NCBI RefSeq assembly: GCF_001656035.1
Contig: NZ_CP010029.1
Coordinates: 2,801,602-2,865,601, forward strand
DNA: 64,000 nt
DNA from: Yersinia entomophaga
GTDB taxonomy: Bacteria; Pseudomonadota; Gammaproteobacteria; Enterobacterales; Enterobacteriaceae
Reading direction: 5' to 3'
Both the position numbers and the translations under genes were made by a program. The notes beneath the pieces were generated by a model. That model saw nothing but the letters and a program-made list of their open reading frames with translations, searched no databases and had not been told where the DNA came from. Below, in pieces: positions 21,439 through 30,458 of the stretch; positions within the stretch are counted from its first letter, which is position 1; each line of letters starts with the position of its first letter.

Positions 21439-23958
21439 ATGTCACAAGATCCTTTCCTGGAGCGAGAAGCAGAGAAGTATGAATCACCGATCCCAAGCCG
21501 GGAATTCATTTTAGAGCATCTCGCCAAACGCGAAACGCCAGCCAGCCGTGAAGAGTTGGCCACAGAACTCAATTTATCCGGCGAAGAGGCTTTAGAAGCT
21601 CTGCGTCGTCGCCTGCGTGCCATGGAGCGCGATGGCCAATTAATCTTTACCCGCCGTCAGTGCTATGCGCTGCCTGAGCGTCTTGATTTACTGCGCGGTA
21701 CCGTTATTGGTCACCGTGATGGTTTCGGTTTCTTGCGAGTTGAAGGCAGCAAAGACGATTTTTACCTGTCCTCAGACCAAATGAAAATGGCTATTCACGG
21801 TGACGTGGTGCTGGCTCAGGCCATGGGTGCCGATCGTAAAGGCCGTCGTGAAGCGCGTATTGTTCGTGTATTAGTGCCGAAAACCAGCCAGATTGTAGGC
21901 CGTTACTTTACCGACGCAGGCATTGGTTTCGTGGTTCCGGACGACAGTCGCCTCAGCTTTGATATCCTGATTCCGCCAGATTCCATCAGCGGTGCCCGCA
22001 TGGGTTACGTAGTGGTGGTGGAACTGACTCAGCGCCCAACTCGCCGCAGTAAAGCCGTGGGTAAAATCGTTGAAGTGCTGGGTGAAAACATGGGCACCAG
22101 CATGGCGGTGGATATCGCTTTGCGCACCCATGAAATCCCTCATACCTGGCCACCGCAGGTGGAGAAACAAGTCGCAGATTTGAAAGAACAGGTTCCTGAA
22201 GAAGCGAAGAAAGGTCGTGTGGATCTGCGGGATCTGCCGTTGGTCACTATCGATGGCGAAGATGCACGTGACTTTGATGATGCGGTGTACTGCGAGAAAA
22301 AACGCGGCGGCGGCTGGCGGCTGTGGGTAGCGATTGCGGACGTGAGTTATTATGTACGCCCGCGTACCGCACTGGATGACGAAGCTCGCGCTCGGGGTAA
22401 CTCGGTGTACTTCCCGTCGCAGGTCGTACCTATGTTGCCGGAAGTGCTGTCTAACGGCCTCTGCTCGCTGAATCCGCAGGTAGACCGCCTGTGTATGGTG
22501 TGTGAGATGACCGTCTCCTCCCAAGGCAAACTGTCTTCCTATAAATTCTACGAAGCGGTAATGAGCTCCCACGCGCGTCTGACCTATACCAAGGTTTGGC
22601 GAATTATTGATGGCGAAGAATCATTGCGTGAGCAATATAAGCCGTTGGTACCGCATCTGGAAGAGCTACATGCGATGTATAAAGCGCTGGATCACGCGCG
22701 TGCAGAACGTGGCGGCATCGCCTTCGAAACCGAAGAAGCCAAATTTATCTTCAACGCAGAACGTCGTATCGAACGCATCGAGCCAACTATGCGTAACGAT
22801 GCGCATAAACTGATCGAAGAATGTATGATTCTGGCTAACATCGCGGCGGCGCGTTTTGTCGAAAAACATAACGAACCGGCTTTGTTCCGTGTCCACGATC
22901 GTCCAAGTGATGACCATATTTCCGCACTGCGTAGCGTGCTGAATGAGCTGGGTCTGGTATTGGGTGGTGGAATGAAACCAGAGCCAAAAGACTATGCGGT
23001 TCTGATGGATGAGGTTGCCGATCGTCCAGATCACGAAATGCTGCAAACCATGCTGCTGCGTTCGATGAAACAGGCGATTTACGATCCGGAAAACCGCGGT
23101 CACTTCGGTCTGGCACTGGCATCTTACGGCCACTTTACTTCCCCGATTCGTCGTTATCCTGATTTGGCGATGCACCGGGCAATTAAGTATCAGCTAGCCA
23201 AAGAGCAGGGTTCGGTGAAAGAACGTTGGACACCAACCGGCGGCTGGCACAGCGATTACGAAGATATGCTACAACTGGGCGAACATTGCTCTATGACTGA
23301 ACGTCGGGCTGATGAAGCCACGCGTAACGTTGCTGACTGGCTGAAGTGTGACTTCATGCAAGATCAGGTGGGTAAAGTGTTTACCGGTATTATCGCTAGC
23401 GTGACCGGTTTTGGCTTCTTTGTGCGTCTGGACGATCTGTTTATCGACGGTTTGGTTCACGTTTCCAGCCTGGACAACGATTATTACCGCTACGACAATA
23501 TAGGACAGCGGCTGATCGGCGAATCTTCCGGCGTGGTTTACCGTTTAGGTGACACCGTTGAGATTCGTGTGGAAGCTGTCCACATGGATGAGCGTAAAAT
23601 CGACTTTGCTTTGGTATCCAGCACGCGTAAACCGCGCGGCGAAGGGAAAACGGCGAAAGACAGAGAGAAAAAAGCGGGCCAACGTACCATGCGTGGCAGC
23701 GCACCTTCACGTCGTGAAGGCGGACAATCTCGTCGCGGTGCTGCCGATGGCGGCGCGAGTAGTGGACAGAAGCGTAATCGTCGAGGCAAGAAACCGGCTA
23801 ATTTTGAGCCTGATAGCGCTTTCCGCCCTGATGCTGACAAGCCAACTGACAAAGCGGCTGCGGAGAAAAAGGCCAAAGCGAAAAAAACGTCTGAAAAGAC
23901 CCGGAAGATTGCGGCGGCGACTAAAGCCAAACGAGCTAAGAAAAAGTCAGCCAGTTAG
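21439..23958 (+). CDS. rnr: Ribonuclease R
   Basis: Processive 3'-5' exoribonuclease of the RNase II family that can pass through structured RNA and takes part in rRNA quality control and trans-translation. The 839-residue protein shows an N-terminal winged helix (about 20-85), cold-shock domains, the RNB catalytic domain with [12 protein letters not shown] (about 270) and [10 protein letters not shown], an S1 domain (about 640-725), and a long Lys/Ala/Arg-rich tail (about 735-839). The start is ATG 21439, preceded by GGAGGAACC; an earlier in-frame ATG would add 15 residues not found in orthologues. Confidence 0.96.
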   Translation: MSQDPFLEREAEKYESPIPSREFILEHLAKRETPASREELATELNLSGEEALEALRRRLRAMERDGQLIFTRRQCYALPERLDLLRGTVIGHRDGFGFLRVEGSKDDFYLSSDQMKMAIHGDVVLAQAMGADRKGRREARIVRVLVPKTSQIVGRYFTDAGIGFVVPDDSRLSFDILIPPDSISGARMGYVVVVELTQRPTRRSKAVGKIVEVLGENMGTSMAVDIALRTHEIPHTWPPQVEKQVADLKEQVPEEAKKGRVDLRDLPLVTIDGEDARDFDDAVYCEKKRGGGWRLWVAIADVSYYVRPRTALDDEARARGNSVYFPSQVVPMLPEVLSNGLCSLNPQVDRLCMVCEMTVSSQGKLSSYKFYEAVMSSHARLTYTKVWRIIDGEESLREQYKPLVPHLEELHAMYKALDHARAERGGIAFETEEAKFIFNAERRIERIEPTMRNDAHKLIEECMILANIAAARFVEKHNEPALFRVHDRPSDDHISALRSVLNELGLVLGGGMKPEPKDYAVLMDEVADRPDHEMLQTMLLRSMKQAIYDPENRGHFGLALASYGHFTSPIRRYPDLAMHRAIKYQLAKEQGSVKERWTPTGGWHSDYEDMLQLGEHCSMTERRADEATRNVADWLKCDFMQDQVGKVFTGIIASVTGFGFFVRLDDLFIDGLVHVSSLDNDYYRYDNIGQRLIGESSGVVYRLGDTVEIRVEAVHMDERKIDFALVSSTRKPRGEGKTAKDREKKAGQRTMRGSAPSRREGGQSRRGAADGGASSGQKRNRRGKKPANFEPDSAFRPDADKPTDKAAAEKKAKAKKTSEKTRKIAAATKAKRAKKKSAS

Positions 23959-23964
23959 TATCCA

Positions 23965-23987
23965 CAGGGCGGCGGAGCGTCGCCCTG
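23965..23987 (+). other. Hairpin between rnr and rlmB
   Basis: CAGGGCG (23965-23971) pairs with CGCCCTG (23981-23987) around a 9-base loop. No T run follows. It is probably a stability or processing hairpin in the rnr-rlmB transcript, not a full terminator. Confidence 0.4.
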
Positions 23988-24072
23988 ATCAAAGCCTAAC
24001 CCTTAGTGTTACGCATTATTTAATCAACGGCGGGTCCTGTATAGGATTCACCGACACATGTAAAAGAGCATC

Positions 24073-24819
24073 ATGAGCGAAATTATTTACGGTATTCACG
24101 CCGTCAAAGCCCTGTTAGAACGCGATCCGCAACGTTTTCTGGAAGTTTTTATCCTGAAAGGACGGGATGACCGTCGTTTGCAGCCAGTAGTTGCAGAGCT
24201 GGAGGCCGCTGGTCTGGTGGTGCAGGTTGCTAGCCGCCAATGGCTGGATTCTCAGGTAGAAGACGGTGTTCATCAGGGGATTGTCGCGCGTGTGCGGGAA
24301 GGCCGTCAGTATCAGGAAAACGATCTGCCAAGCCTGCTGGCCAGCGTAGAATCGCCTTTCCTGTTGGTTTTGGACGGCGTTACCGATCCGCATAACCTGG
24401 GAGCTTGCCTGCGTAGCGCCGACGCTGCTGGTGTCCATGCGGTTATCGTTCCGCGCGATCGTTCCGCTCAGCTGAATGCGACGGCCAAGAAAGTAGCCAG
24501 CGGCGCTGCGGAGAACGTCCCTTTGATTCGAGTGACCAATCTGGCTCGTACTTTGCGCGTATTGCAGGAAAATAATGTCTGGATCGTGGGTACCGCAGGG
24601 GAAGCCGATCATACGCTGTATCAAAGCAAGCTGACGGGGCCAATGGCTCTGGTAATGGGCGCGGAAGGCGACGGTATGCGTCGCTTGACTCGTGAGCATT
24701 GCGATGAATTAATCAGTATTCCGATGGCGGGGACCGTATCTTCTCTGAACGTATCTGTGGCGACCGGTGTGTGTCTGTTCGAAGTTGTACGTCAGCGCGG
24801 TTTGAAAGCTAAAGCCTAA
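24073..24819 (+). CDS. rlmB: 23S rRNA (guanosine-2'-O-)-methyltransferase RlmB
   Basis: SPOUT-family methyltransferase that makes Gm2251 in 23S rRNA. An N-terminal substrate-binding domain (about 1-75, with [13 protein letters not shown]) precedes the knotted catalytic domain, with motif 1 [16 protein letters not shown] (about 100-115), motif 2 [11 protein letters not shown] and motif 3 [18 protein letters not shown]. 248 residues. It ends the nsrR-rnr-rlmB group. Confidence 0.95.
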   Translation: MSEIIYGIHAVKALLERDPQRFLEVFILKGRDDRRLQPVVAELEAAGLVVQVASRQWLDSQVEDGVHQGIVARVREGRQYQENDLPSLLASVESPFLLVLDGVTDPHNLGACLRSADAAGVHAVIVPRDRSAQLNATAKKVASGAAENVPLIRVTNLARTLRVLQENNVWIVGTAGEADHTLYQSKLTGPMALVMGAEGDGMRRLTREHCDELISIPMAGTVSSLNVSVATGVCLFEVVRQRGLKAKA

Positions 24820-24863
24820 TTATTTTCATAGCGCCATATTTTTAAAACTTAATGTTGTTAAAG

Positions 24864-24892
24864 GCAGTTCCCGCGGGGGACTGCTTTTTTTT
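24864..24892 (+). terminator. Intrinsic terminator after rlmB
   Basis: GCAGTTCCC pairs with GGGGACTGC (one G-T pair) around GCG and runs directly into eight T bases. It marks the edge of the conserved backbone before the accessory fimbrial cluster. Confidence 0.9.
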
Positions 24893-25137
24893 GCCTTAAA
24901 TATACTCAAAGATATATTTAACACACAATTAAAACAGATAGTTAACGATGTTTCCATGATTTAATAATTCAGCAAATAGATATTATTATATTTTATAAAG
25001 TCCTAATGAAATCTAATAACTATTAATTACGGATTGTTCCTATTCATCAGTATATTTATCCAGCAGTAAGCATTTATGTCAGTGATCATAAAATGCATTA
25101 CTTCTGGTGTCTTTTTATGTACATGGAGAGTTATGAA
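24893..25137. promoter_or_regulatory. A+T-rich regulatory region of the fimbrial operon
   Basis: About 245 bases, strikingly A+T-rich relative to flanks, with no supported gene. A perfect inverted repeat TAAATATA-N8-TATATTTA occupies 24897-24920 and could bind a regulator. Several T/A runs suit H-NS silencing, a common fate of fimbrial promoters. I cannot fix a single -10/-35 pair, and no invertible-switch recombinase is near. Confidence 0.4.
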
Positions 25138-25794
25138 ATGGAAATTAAATCTATAAGATTCAAAACAATTGCTGCTCTGATCCTTTCAGCTGCGTTAACT
25201 CCTGCAGCCTTTGCTGCGGATAACAGCGCAGAAATTACGGTTAAAGGTAAATTGATGCCGGGTGCCTGCCAATTGGATGTAAACGGCGGAGAAATTAATT
25301 ATGGGAATATTTCTTTACAGGAGTTGGTTGAAAAAGAAGAAAGAATCATCGATTTAGGAAAGAGAAATATTGAGTATGCTATTAACTGCCCTCATAAGAC
25401 AGCAGTATCGATGAGCTTTGTCGATAACCGTAAAGGTAGTGTTCCGGCTGAAATTGGTACCTCTTATTTTGGTTTGGGTGAAGGTGCTCTTAATATGGAT
25501 GATGTAAAGGTCGGTTTTGGTGGTTATAAAGTCTCACTGACCGAACCTAAAGTTGATGGAGAGTCTGCGCTTCTAGGCGGTATTAATGATGTTGAAGGAC
25601 AAGCATCGGTCGACTTAGATAAGTTTGAAGATCAGAATATTACTTATTTCAACGCTGATAAAAGTATTTTTGAAGGGGCATTATTTTCGGGTCGCTATAA
25701 CGTAGATACTAAAATCATCAATCCTAAAGAGTTTAAGGGAGGTTCTAGTATTGAACTTGATGGTTCCGTTACCATGAATGTGTCTTATCTCTAA
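25138..25794 (+). CDS. Fimbrial major subunit, DUF1120 (GltF/YhcF-like)
   Basis: Predicted secreted pilin of 218 residues. A signal peptide (MEIKSIRF...AAFA, cut near residue 26) is followed by a beta-rich domain with GACQLDVNGGEINYGNI and a Cys pair (about Cys41 and Cys83), features of DUF1120 proteins such as E. coli GltF and YhcF. It ends in SYL, with the penultimate Tyr typical of chaperone-usher subunits. The start ATG 25138 is chosen because GGAGAG lies seven bases upstream. First and probably most expressed gene of the operon, followed by a hairpin. The exact role (rod pilin or other) is inferred from position. Confidence 0.75.
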   Translation: MEIKSIRFKTIAALILSAALTPAAFAADNSAEITVKGKLMPGACQLDVNGGEINYGNISLQELVEKEERIIDLGKRNIEYAINCPHKTAVSMSFVDNRKGSVPAEIGTSYFGLGEGALNMDDVKVGFGGYKVSLTEPKVDGESALLGGINDVEGQASVDLDKFEDQNITYFNADKSIFEGALFSGRYNVDTKIINPKEFKGGSSIELDGSVTMNVSYL

Positions 25795-25809
25795 TAACCT
25801 CTGTTAATT

Positions 25810-25835
25810 AAATGGGTGCTGTATGGCATCCATTT
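25810..25835 (+). terminator. Hairpin after the major pilin gene
   Basis: AAATGGGTGC pairs with GCATCCATTT (one G-T pair) around TGTATG. No T run longer than three follows. Such hairpins after major pilin genes usually stabilise the upstream mRNA or partly terminate it, so the pilin outnumbers chaperone and usher. Confidence 0.5.
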
Positions 25836-25912
25836 ATTGCTATTCTATTGCCATGATAAGTAAAGAAAATAAGGCTATAGGGATATAAATTTATATAATA
25901 AACGGATAATTT

Positions 25913-26626
25913 ATGATGAAGGTTAATCTGGTTTTATCAGTGGCTATTTTATTTTCTATCGCAAGTTTTTCCCGCGCGAATACAACCGGCTCTTCGACTC
26001 CGGGTATCCAAATTAATGACTCAGTGATTGTCATTAATACTGCGGAAGGTGAAGCGACCACTACGTTGACCAATAAGGCCGCTAACCCGGTAATGTTACA
26101 TTCTTCCGTGGAGTTTGTAGCCGAAGATACCGCCGAGAAAGTGATTGTCACACCCAGCGTTGCCCGTATTGAAGCCGGCGAGACACAAATGGTTCGTTTC
26201 TTCCTAAAGGACGAATTTAGAAACTCACTGACTCAGCAAACCATGGTCAGAGCTATATTCCAGAATATTCCTCCTAAAGGAAAGAATAACGTTCGTTTGA
26301 CCATTAGACACAACATTCCGTTGATTATTCATCCTTCCGGTTTAGCAACTCACAATAAACCTTGGGAGTTTCTTAAGTTCAGTCGCAATGCACAAGGGAA
26401 CATTCTTGTGAAAAATGAAGGAGACTATGTAGTCCGTTTATCTAATTCTATTGAGTTGCAGCCAGGAAAGGGGGCTGCTGAGTTAACGCAGAATTATATT
26501 TTACCAGGAAAGAGTCTGGTGGCTATTACGGATAAGGCATTTAAAGGTCAGGCGAATAGCGTCAGAATACAACCAGCTAATTTATACGGATATATTACTG
26601 AGTCCTATTCTTCCGAACTGAAATGA
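25913..26626 (+). CDS. Periplasmic fimbrial chaperone (PapD/FimC family), atypical
   Basis: A 237-residue periplasmic chaperone that should fold pilin subunits and deliver them to the usher. Signal peptide 1-22 (ends FSRA). The two-domain Ig layout is clear: ungapped alignment to FimC matches GIQINDS...TLTN, VTPSVARIEAGETQMVRF and the G1 strand RLTIRHNIPLIIHP. The two canonical residues that anchor the subunit C-terminus are not conserved: Val38 stands where FimC has Arg8, and Pro136 where it has Lys112. Tandem ATG codons make the start 25913 or 25916. Operon position between pilin and usher supports the call. Confidence 0.85.
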   Translation: MMKVNLVLSVAILFSIASFSRANTTGSSTPGIQINDSVIVINTAEGEATTTLTNKAANPVMLHSSVEFVAEDTAEKVIVTPSVARIEAGETQMVRFFLKDEFRNSLTQQTMVRAIFQNIPPKGKNNVRLTIRHNIPLIIHPSGLATHNKPWEFLKFSRNAQGNILVKNEGDYVVRLSNSIELQPGKGAAELTQNYILPGKSLVAITDKAFKGQANSVRIQPANLYGYITESYSSELK

Positions 26627-26678
26627 TCGTTAGATAATATCGATGTAAAGCTCGTTGTATCACACGGAGATAGAAAAA

Positions 26679-29093
26679 ATGAAACCGAAGAAGAATAGCA
26701 TTCGGTTATTTTTATATTTCAGCATTTTTCTTATTTCCGTGAGATCTTTGGCTGATGATGGCGTTGAGTTTGATATTGGTATTCTTGAAGAACGCGGTGT
26801 TTCTGCCAGTGCGGCAGACTACTTTAAATATAAAGCCAGATTTAGCTCAGGAGATCATTCCATTGAGTTAACTATTAATGGTGTAGCTCGCGGCTGGGTA
26901 GATATGACGTTTAATCAGCAGGGTGAACCGTGTTTTAGCCCGGATTTTTACCAAAAAAGCGGGATTATTCCTCCCCCAATGGAAAACGGCTGTAGTGATT
27001 TACGGCTACATTATCCCAGAGCTTTGGTGAATTTATTCCCCAGTACGTCACGTATTGAAGTGATTCTCCCGGCGGAATTATTACAAGTCGGTGAAGTTGT
27101 TACGGGGAATTATGAAACCGGAGGTTCAGCGTTGTTAATGAATTACGACGCACTGGCGATAAGAAATCAGAACGGTAGCAATAATCTGCAAGCCTCCACG
27201 GAGGCTGGGTTTAATAGCGGCAACTGGATTTTTCGTTCCCGTCAGATCTTTAGCTATAAGGATCGGCGACAGCAATGGAGCAGGCTATATAGTTATTTGC
27301 AGCGTACTTTTATCGAAAAAAAAACGACGTTGCAAATGGGAGAAATTAACCTGAATAGCGGCTTATTCAGTACGCCACAAATTTACGGATTGCAGATAAT
27401 GCCTGAAAGTGCTTTAGCCAGCAGAGAAGGCAGCGGAGCAACGGTGTCAGGCATTGCGCCAACGCAATCAAGCGTTGAGATACGTCAACGCGGAGCCTTG
27501 ATTTACGTGACTCAGTTGCCGCCCGGCCCCTTCACTTTAACCCAAATTCCTATTAATTCCACCGGTGCAGATTTATTGGTATCGGTGATAGGCGTGGATG
27601 GGCAGACTCAGAGTTTCAGCGTGCCGGCGGCGAGTTTCAACTTGCAGTATGTTCCCAGAACGCGCGGTATTTATGCCGGAATGGGTAGAACCGGGCCAGG
27701 TTCTAATCAGCATCAGGAAAGCTGGCTAGGAACGTTGACAGACGTTCGCCCGTTAGGCGACTTATCGGATATTACTCAGGGTGTTTTGCTGGGTTCCCGT
27801 TACCACTCTGCCGGATTGGCAGTAAATACCGGTTTGATTCCCCGAACTTTTTGGGCGGTGAATGCGGTGACCAGTTGGGATCGCCAGAATGAAAAACAAG
27901 GCGTTCAATGGGGTAGCCACGTTGGCGTGAAGCTGGTTTCCTCATTGAAACTGAATTTATCGACTATGCATCGAACGGCTGGATTTCGCCAGTTTCAGCA
28001 TAGTTTGCGAGAAAGGCCAGTGGCGGAGTTACCCGCAGTAGAGCCAAAGAATAAAAATCCTAACGCGGATAAAAGTGGCGTTAAGAATCAATACAGGGCG
28101 CAGTTAAGTTATAGCCAATCGTTGTTGGGCGGAATCAGTCTGGGTTATACCCAATCGGTATCTTTTGCTAAACAGCAGGAACGCCGTTGGAGTTTGGGGT
28201 GGAATAAACAGCTGCCTTACAACATTAATTTTAATCTGAATATGGAAAGAAACCTGAATAGCAAAGGAGACAAGATTATCTATGGAAATATCAGCATTCC
28301 GCTGAATTCTAATATGTCCTTAAGCAGCACCGTTTCTCAAAGCAGAGGAAGAACTCAGCAACGCGTTGGTTTGAATCATCAGGTTAATAATCAGTTGGGT
28401 TACAGTCTGGGGGTAAGTCAAACCGCGAATCAATCGGGGCAGGCGCTCAGCGGTACGCTGAGGGTATTACCTAAATATGCTCAGTTAGGCGTGGGTTATT
28501 TTCAGGATAGCGCGCGAAATAGCAGCTATCAGCTTCAGGCCAGTGGCGGCGTGGCGGTGCATAGTGCAGGCGTGACTCTTTCACCTTATGCGATTCAGGA
28601 TACTTTTGCCGTTATCGCGCTGCCGGGCATCAGCGGTGCAGAAATACAAACTAATTCAGGTCCGGTATGGACCGATCGGCGAGGCTATGCGTTGGCTCCC
28701 AGTTTGTCGCCGTTTAGCTCCTCTCGGCTAGAAGTTAACACTAAGAAACTGGCGCGAAATATCGATATTAAGAATGGTATTCGATTAGTGGATGCCAGCC
28801 GGGGTGCGGTACTTAATTATAATTTCAAAGCAAATAAAACTCGGCGAATTTTGCTCTCGATACGCCTTGCATCGGGGGAGTATGCCGCTGAAGGCAGTGA
28901 TATCACGGATAAAGAAGATAATTATGTTGGCACTGTTGGTAGCAAAGGAACGTTGCTGCTGAGCAATAGCGACGGAAATCCGGACTTATACATTAAGGAC
29001 AATGAAAATGAGATATGCCAGTTGGATTACAGTCTGCCTGAGGCAAAGGATGCGCCGGTTTTATATGAAGAAGCTGATGCCCGCTGCCTGTAA
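26679..29093 (+). CDS. Outer-membrane fimbrial usher (YhcD-like)
   Basis: An 804-residue outer-membrane usher that receives chaperone-subunit complexes and assembles the fimbria. After the signal peptide (1-24), the N-terminal domain includes GDHSIELTINGVARGW and a Cys pair around residues 77 and 93. A beta-barrel middle includes SGATVSGIAPTQSSVEIRQRG and the plug region. C-terminal domains end with a Cys pair near the end. The layout recalls E. coli YhcD (recalled, not aligned). ATG 26679 is preceded by GGAGA. Its 3' end overlaps the next gene by 29 bp. Confidence 0.88.
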   Translation: MKPKKNSIRLFLYFSIFLISVRSLADDGVEFDIGILEERGVSASAADYFKYKARFSSGDHSIELTINGVARGWVDMTFNQQGEPCFSPDFYQKSGIIPPPMENGCSDLRLHYPRALVNLFPSTSRIEVILPAELLQVGEVVTGNYETGGSALLMNYDALAIRNQNGSNNLQASTEAGFNSGNWIFRSRQIFSYKDRRQQWSRLYSYLQRTFIEKKTTLQMGEINLNSGLFSTPQIYGLQIMPESALASREGSGATVSGIAPTQSSVEIRQRGALIYVTQLPPGPFTLTQIPINSTGADLLVSVIGVDGQTQSFSVPAASFNLQYVPRTRGIYAGMGRTGPGSNQHQESWLGTLTDVRPLGDLSDITQGVLLGSRYHSAGLAVNTGLIPRTFWAVNAVTSWDRQNEKQGVQWGSHVGVKLVSSLKLNLSTMHRTAGFRQFQHSLRERPVAELPAVEPKNKNPNADKSGVKNQYRAQLSYSQSLLGGISLGYTQSVSFAKQQERRWSLGWNKQLPYNINFNLNMERNLNSKGDKIIYGNISIPLNSNMSLSSTVSQSRGRTQQRVGLNHQVNNQLGYSLGVSQTANQSGQALSGTLRVLPKYAQLGVGYFQDSARNSSYQLQASGGVAVHSAGVTLSPYAIQDTFAVIALPGISGAEIQTNSGPVWTDRRGYALAPSLSPFSSSRLEVNTKKLARNIDIKNGIRLVDASRGAVLNYNFKANKTRRILLSIRLASGEYAAEGSDITDKEDNYVGTVGSKGTLLLSNSDGNPDLYIKDNENEICQLDYSLPEAKDAPVLYEEADARCL

Positions 29094-29655
29094 AAATACT
29101 CCCTTCAGCGGCGGTTTTAAACTGGCGGTAGCGGCCCTACTGCTAAGTTTTACCGGAACGGCACTGGCGCAGTGCCACATCAGCGTGACTCAATCCCAAC
29201 TGCATTTCGGCTCCCTGCCTCGTGCCCAGCTTAAGGGCGCGACCGATCGCGGCGTCAGTTTGGGAAAACACTATTTCAATGTCGATGTGCAGTGTCCGCA
29301 GCCGCGTTTATTTGCCATCGCTTATCAAGGGAATAGCCAAAGCGGCGAAAGCTATTCTTTGGATTCAGACCACGCCAGAGTTGAGCTGACGCCTTCTGCC
29401 GCGCAGGCTGATGGGCAACCGGTCATATTGTATCTCGGCGCTCGCTCTGCTTTTCCCGCAGGGAATAATGCGGAACACGCCAGACTCCCCCTGCATCCAT
29501 TGACTCGAAATATGATTTACCCCGGTCGGCGAGCGGTTAGCCAATTAAGTTTTCAGATGACGGCAGAAGTGTGGCTGGCGGCAAATGCACTTAACCGCGG
29601 TGAACGGGTTCACCTGAATGGCATTGGCACTTTTGACGTGATGGAGTACCAATAA
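29065..29655 (+). CDS. Minor fimbrial subunit
   Basis: A 196-residue secreted protein. Signal peptide of the extended type (about 1-35, ending TALA), then QCHISVTQSQLHFGSLPRAQL, a Cys pair (about 37 and 76) and a C-terminus GIGTFDVMEYQ with penultimate Tyr, as in donor-strand-exchanging pilins. The start is the ATG inside the last codons of the usher; an in-frame ATG four codons later is also possible. It overlaps the usher by 29 bp and the next gene by one base (TAATG), so the three are translated together. Probably a minor or tip-adaptor subunit. Confidence 0.7.
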   Translation: MKKLMPAACKNTPFSGGFKLAVAALLLSFTGTALAQCHISVTQSQLHFGSLPRAQLKGATDRGVSLGKHYFNVDVQCPQPRLFAIAYQGNSQSGESYSLDSDHARVELTPSAAQADGQPVILYLGARSAFPAGNNAEHARLPLHPLTRNMIYPGRRAVSQLSFQMTAEVWLAANALNRGERVHLNGIGTFDVMEYQ

Positions 29656-30323
29656 TGAACCGTTCTCTCAATAGATATTTTGCTCGTTATCTTTCGATTG
29701 TAGTGGGAACGGTGAGTTACCTATTTGCTCATTTGGCTAGCGCAGAGACTTCTGTCAGCATTTATTTCAGCGCTGAAATCGAGCCGGTAGCCTGTCAGGT
29801 TTCCATCGATAGCGCCGTTGATTATGGCGAAATAGCTCAGTCCAAGCTCTCTGAAACCCACTTTACTGCTTTGTCGCATCGGGCGTTGCCGCCTATCAGC
29901 GTGGAATGTGACGCCAAAACTGCGCTGGGATTTAAGGCGACGGATAACCGTTCCGGCATCGCGACGGATGCCAGACTGATTGGCAGCAGCGGTACGGTTA
30001 TTCCGCCAGAACATCATTTTAGTCTTGGGCGAACCTCAGACGGACAGCCGATTGGTGCCTGGGGCGTGATATTTTCTTCCGGCACGGTGGATGGCCGCAC
30101 GGCGTTGATTGCCGGAACCTCGGCGGAGCCATTCCATGCGGCGAATACGTTAAACCCGAAAGGAAAAGTGGCTCAATGGATGGAGAATGGCACTCTCGCT
30201 ATTGGTGAAACCTTTACGCTGCAAGGGGAAGTTGTGGCCGGTATTGCGAAGAAATCCGAATTACCTAGCGGCGATATTATTGTTCTGGATGGCATGGCTA
30301 CGCTGGAAATTGTTTATTTGTAA
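29655..30323 (+). CDS. Minor fimbrial subunit or tip protein, DUF1120-like
   Basis: A 222-residue secreted protein related to the first gene of the operon. Signal peptide (about 1-30, ending HLASA), then EIEPVACQVSIDSAVDYGEI with the same Cys-x-hydrophobic and YG pattern as the major subunit, a Cys pair (about 47 and 84), and a C-terminus ATLEIVYL with penultimate Tyr. It starts at the TAATG shared with the preceding gene. Last gene of the operon; being last and least like the pilin, it may be the tip protein, but that is inference. Confidence 0.7.
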   Translation: MNRSLNRYFARYLSIVVGTVSYLFAHLASAETSVSIYFSAEIEPVACQVSIDSAVDYGEIAQSKLSETHFTALSHRALPPISVECDAKTALGFKATDNRSGIATDARLIGSSGTVIPPEHHFSLGRTSDGQPIGAWGVIFSSGTVDGRTALIAGTSAEPFHAANTLNPKGKVAQWMENGTLAIGETFTLQGEVVAGIAKKSELPSGDIIVLDGMATLEIVYL

Positions 30324-30458
30324 ATTAGTTAGCTGTAAATAGTGGGCGATTAACTTTACGCTTTCTCCCGCATTATCTGTGGTGATGATCGGCAAAAGTA
30401 CCAGGCTGAACCATACTTAATCCTGATTTTTATGCTAATGAATCTGAGGGAGAAAGGT

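Noticed and set aside
24893-25137. A phase-variable invertible switch for the fimbrial promoter
   Set aside because: The only perfect repeat there has 8-base arms 8 bases apart, too small for a fim-type switch, and no recombinase gene is near.
25093-25137. An upstream start for the major fimbrial subunit
   Set aside because: It would put 15 residues before the signal peptide; the internal ATG 25138 has GGAGAG at good spacing and gives a proper signal sequence.
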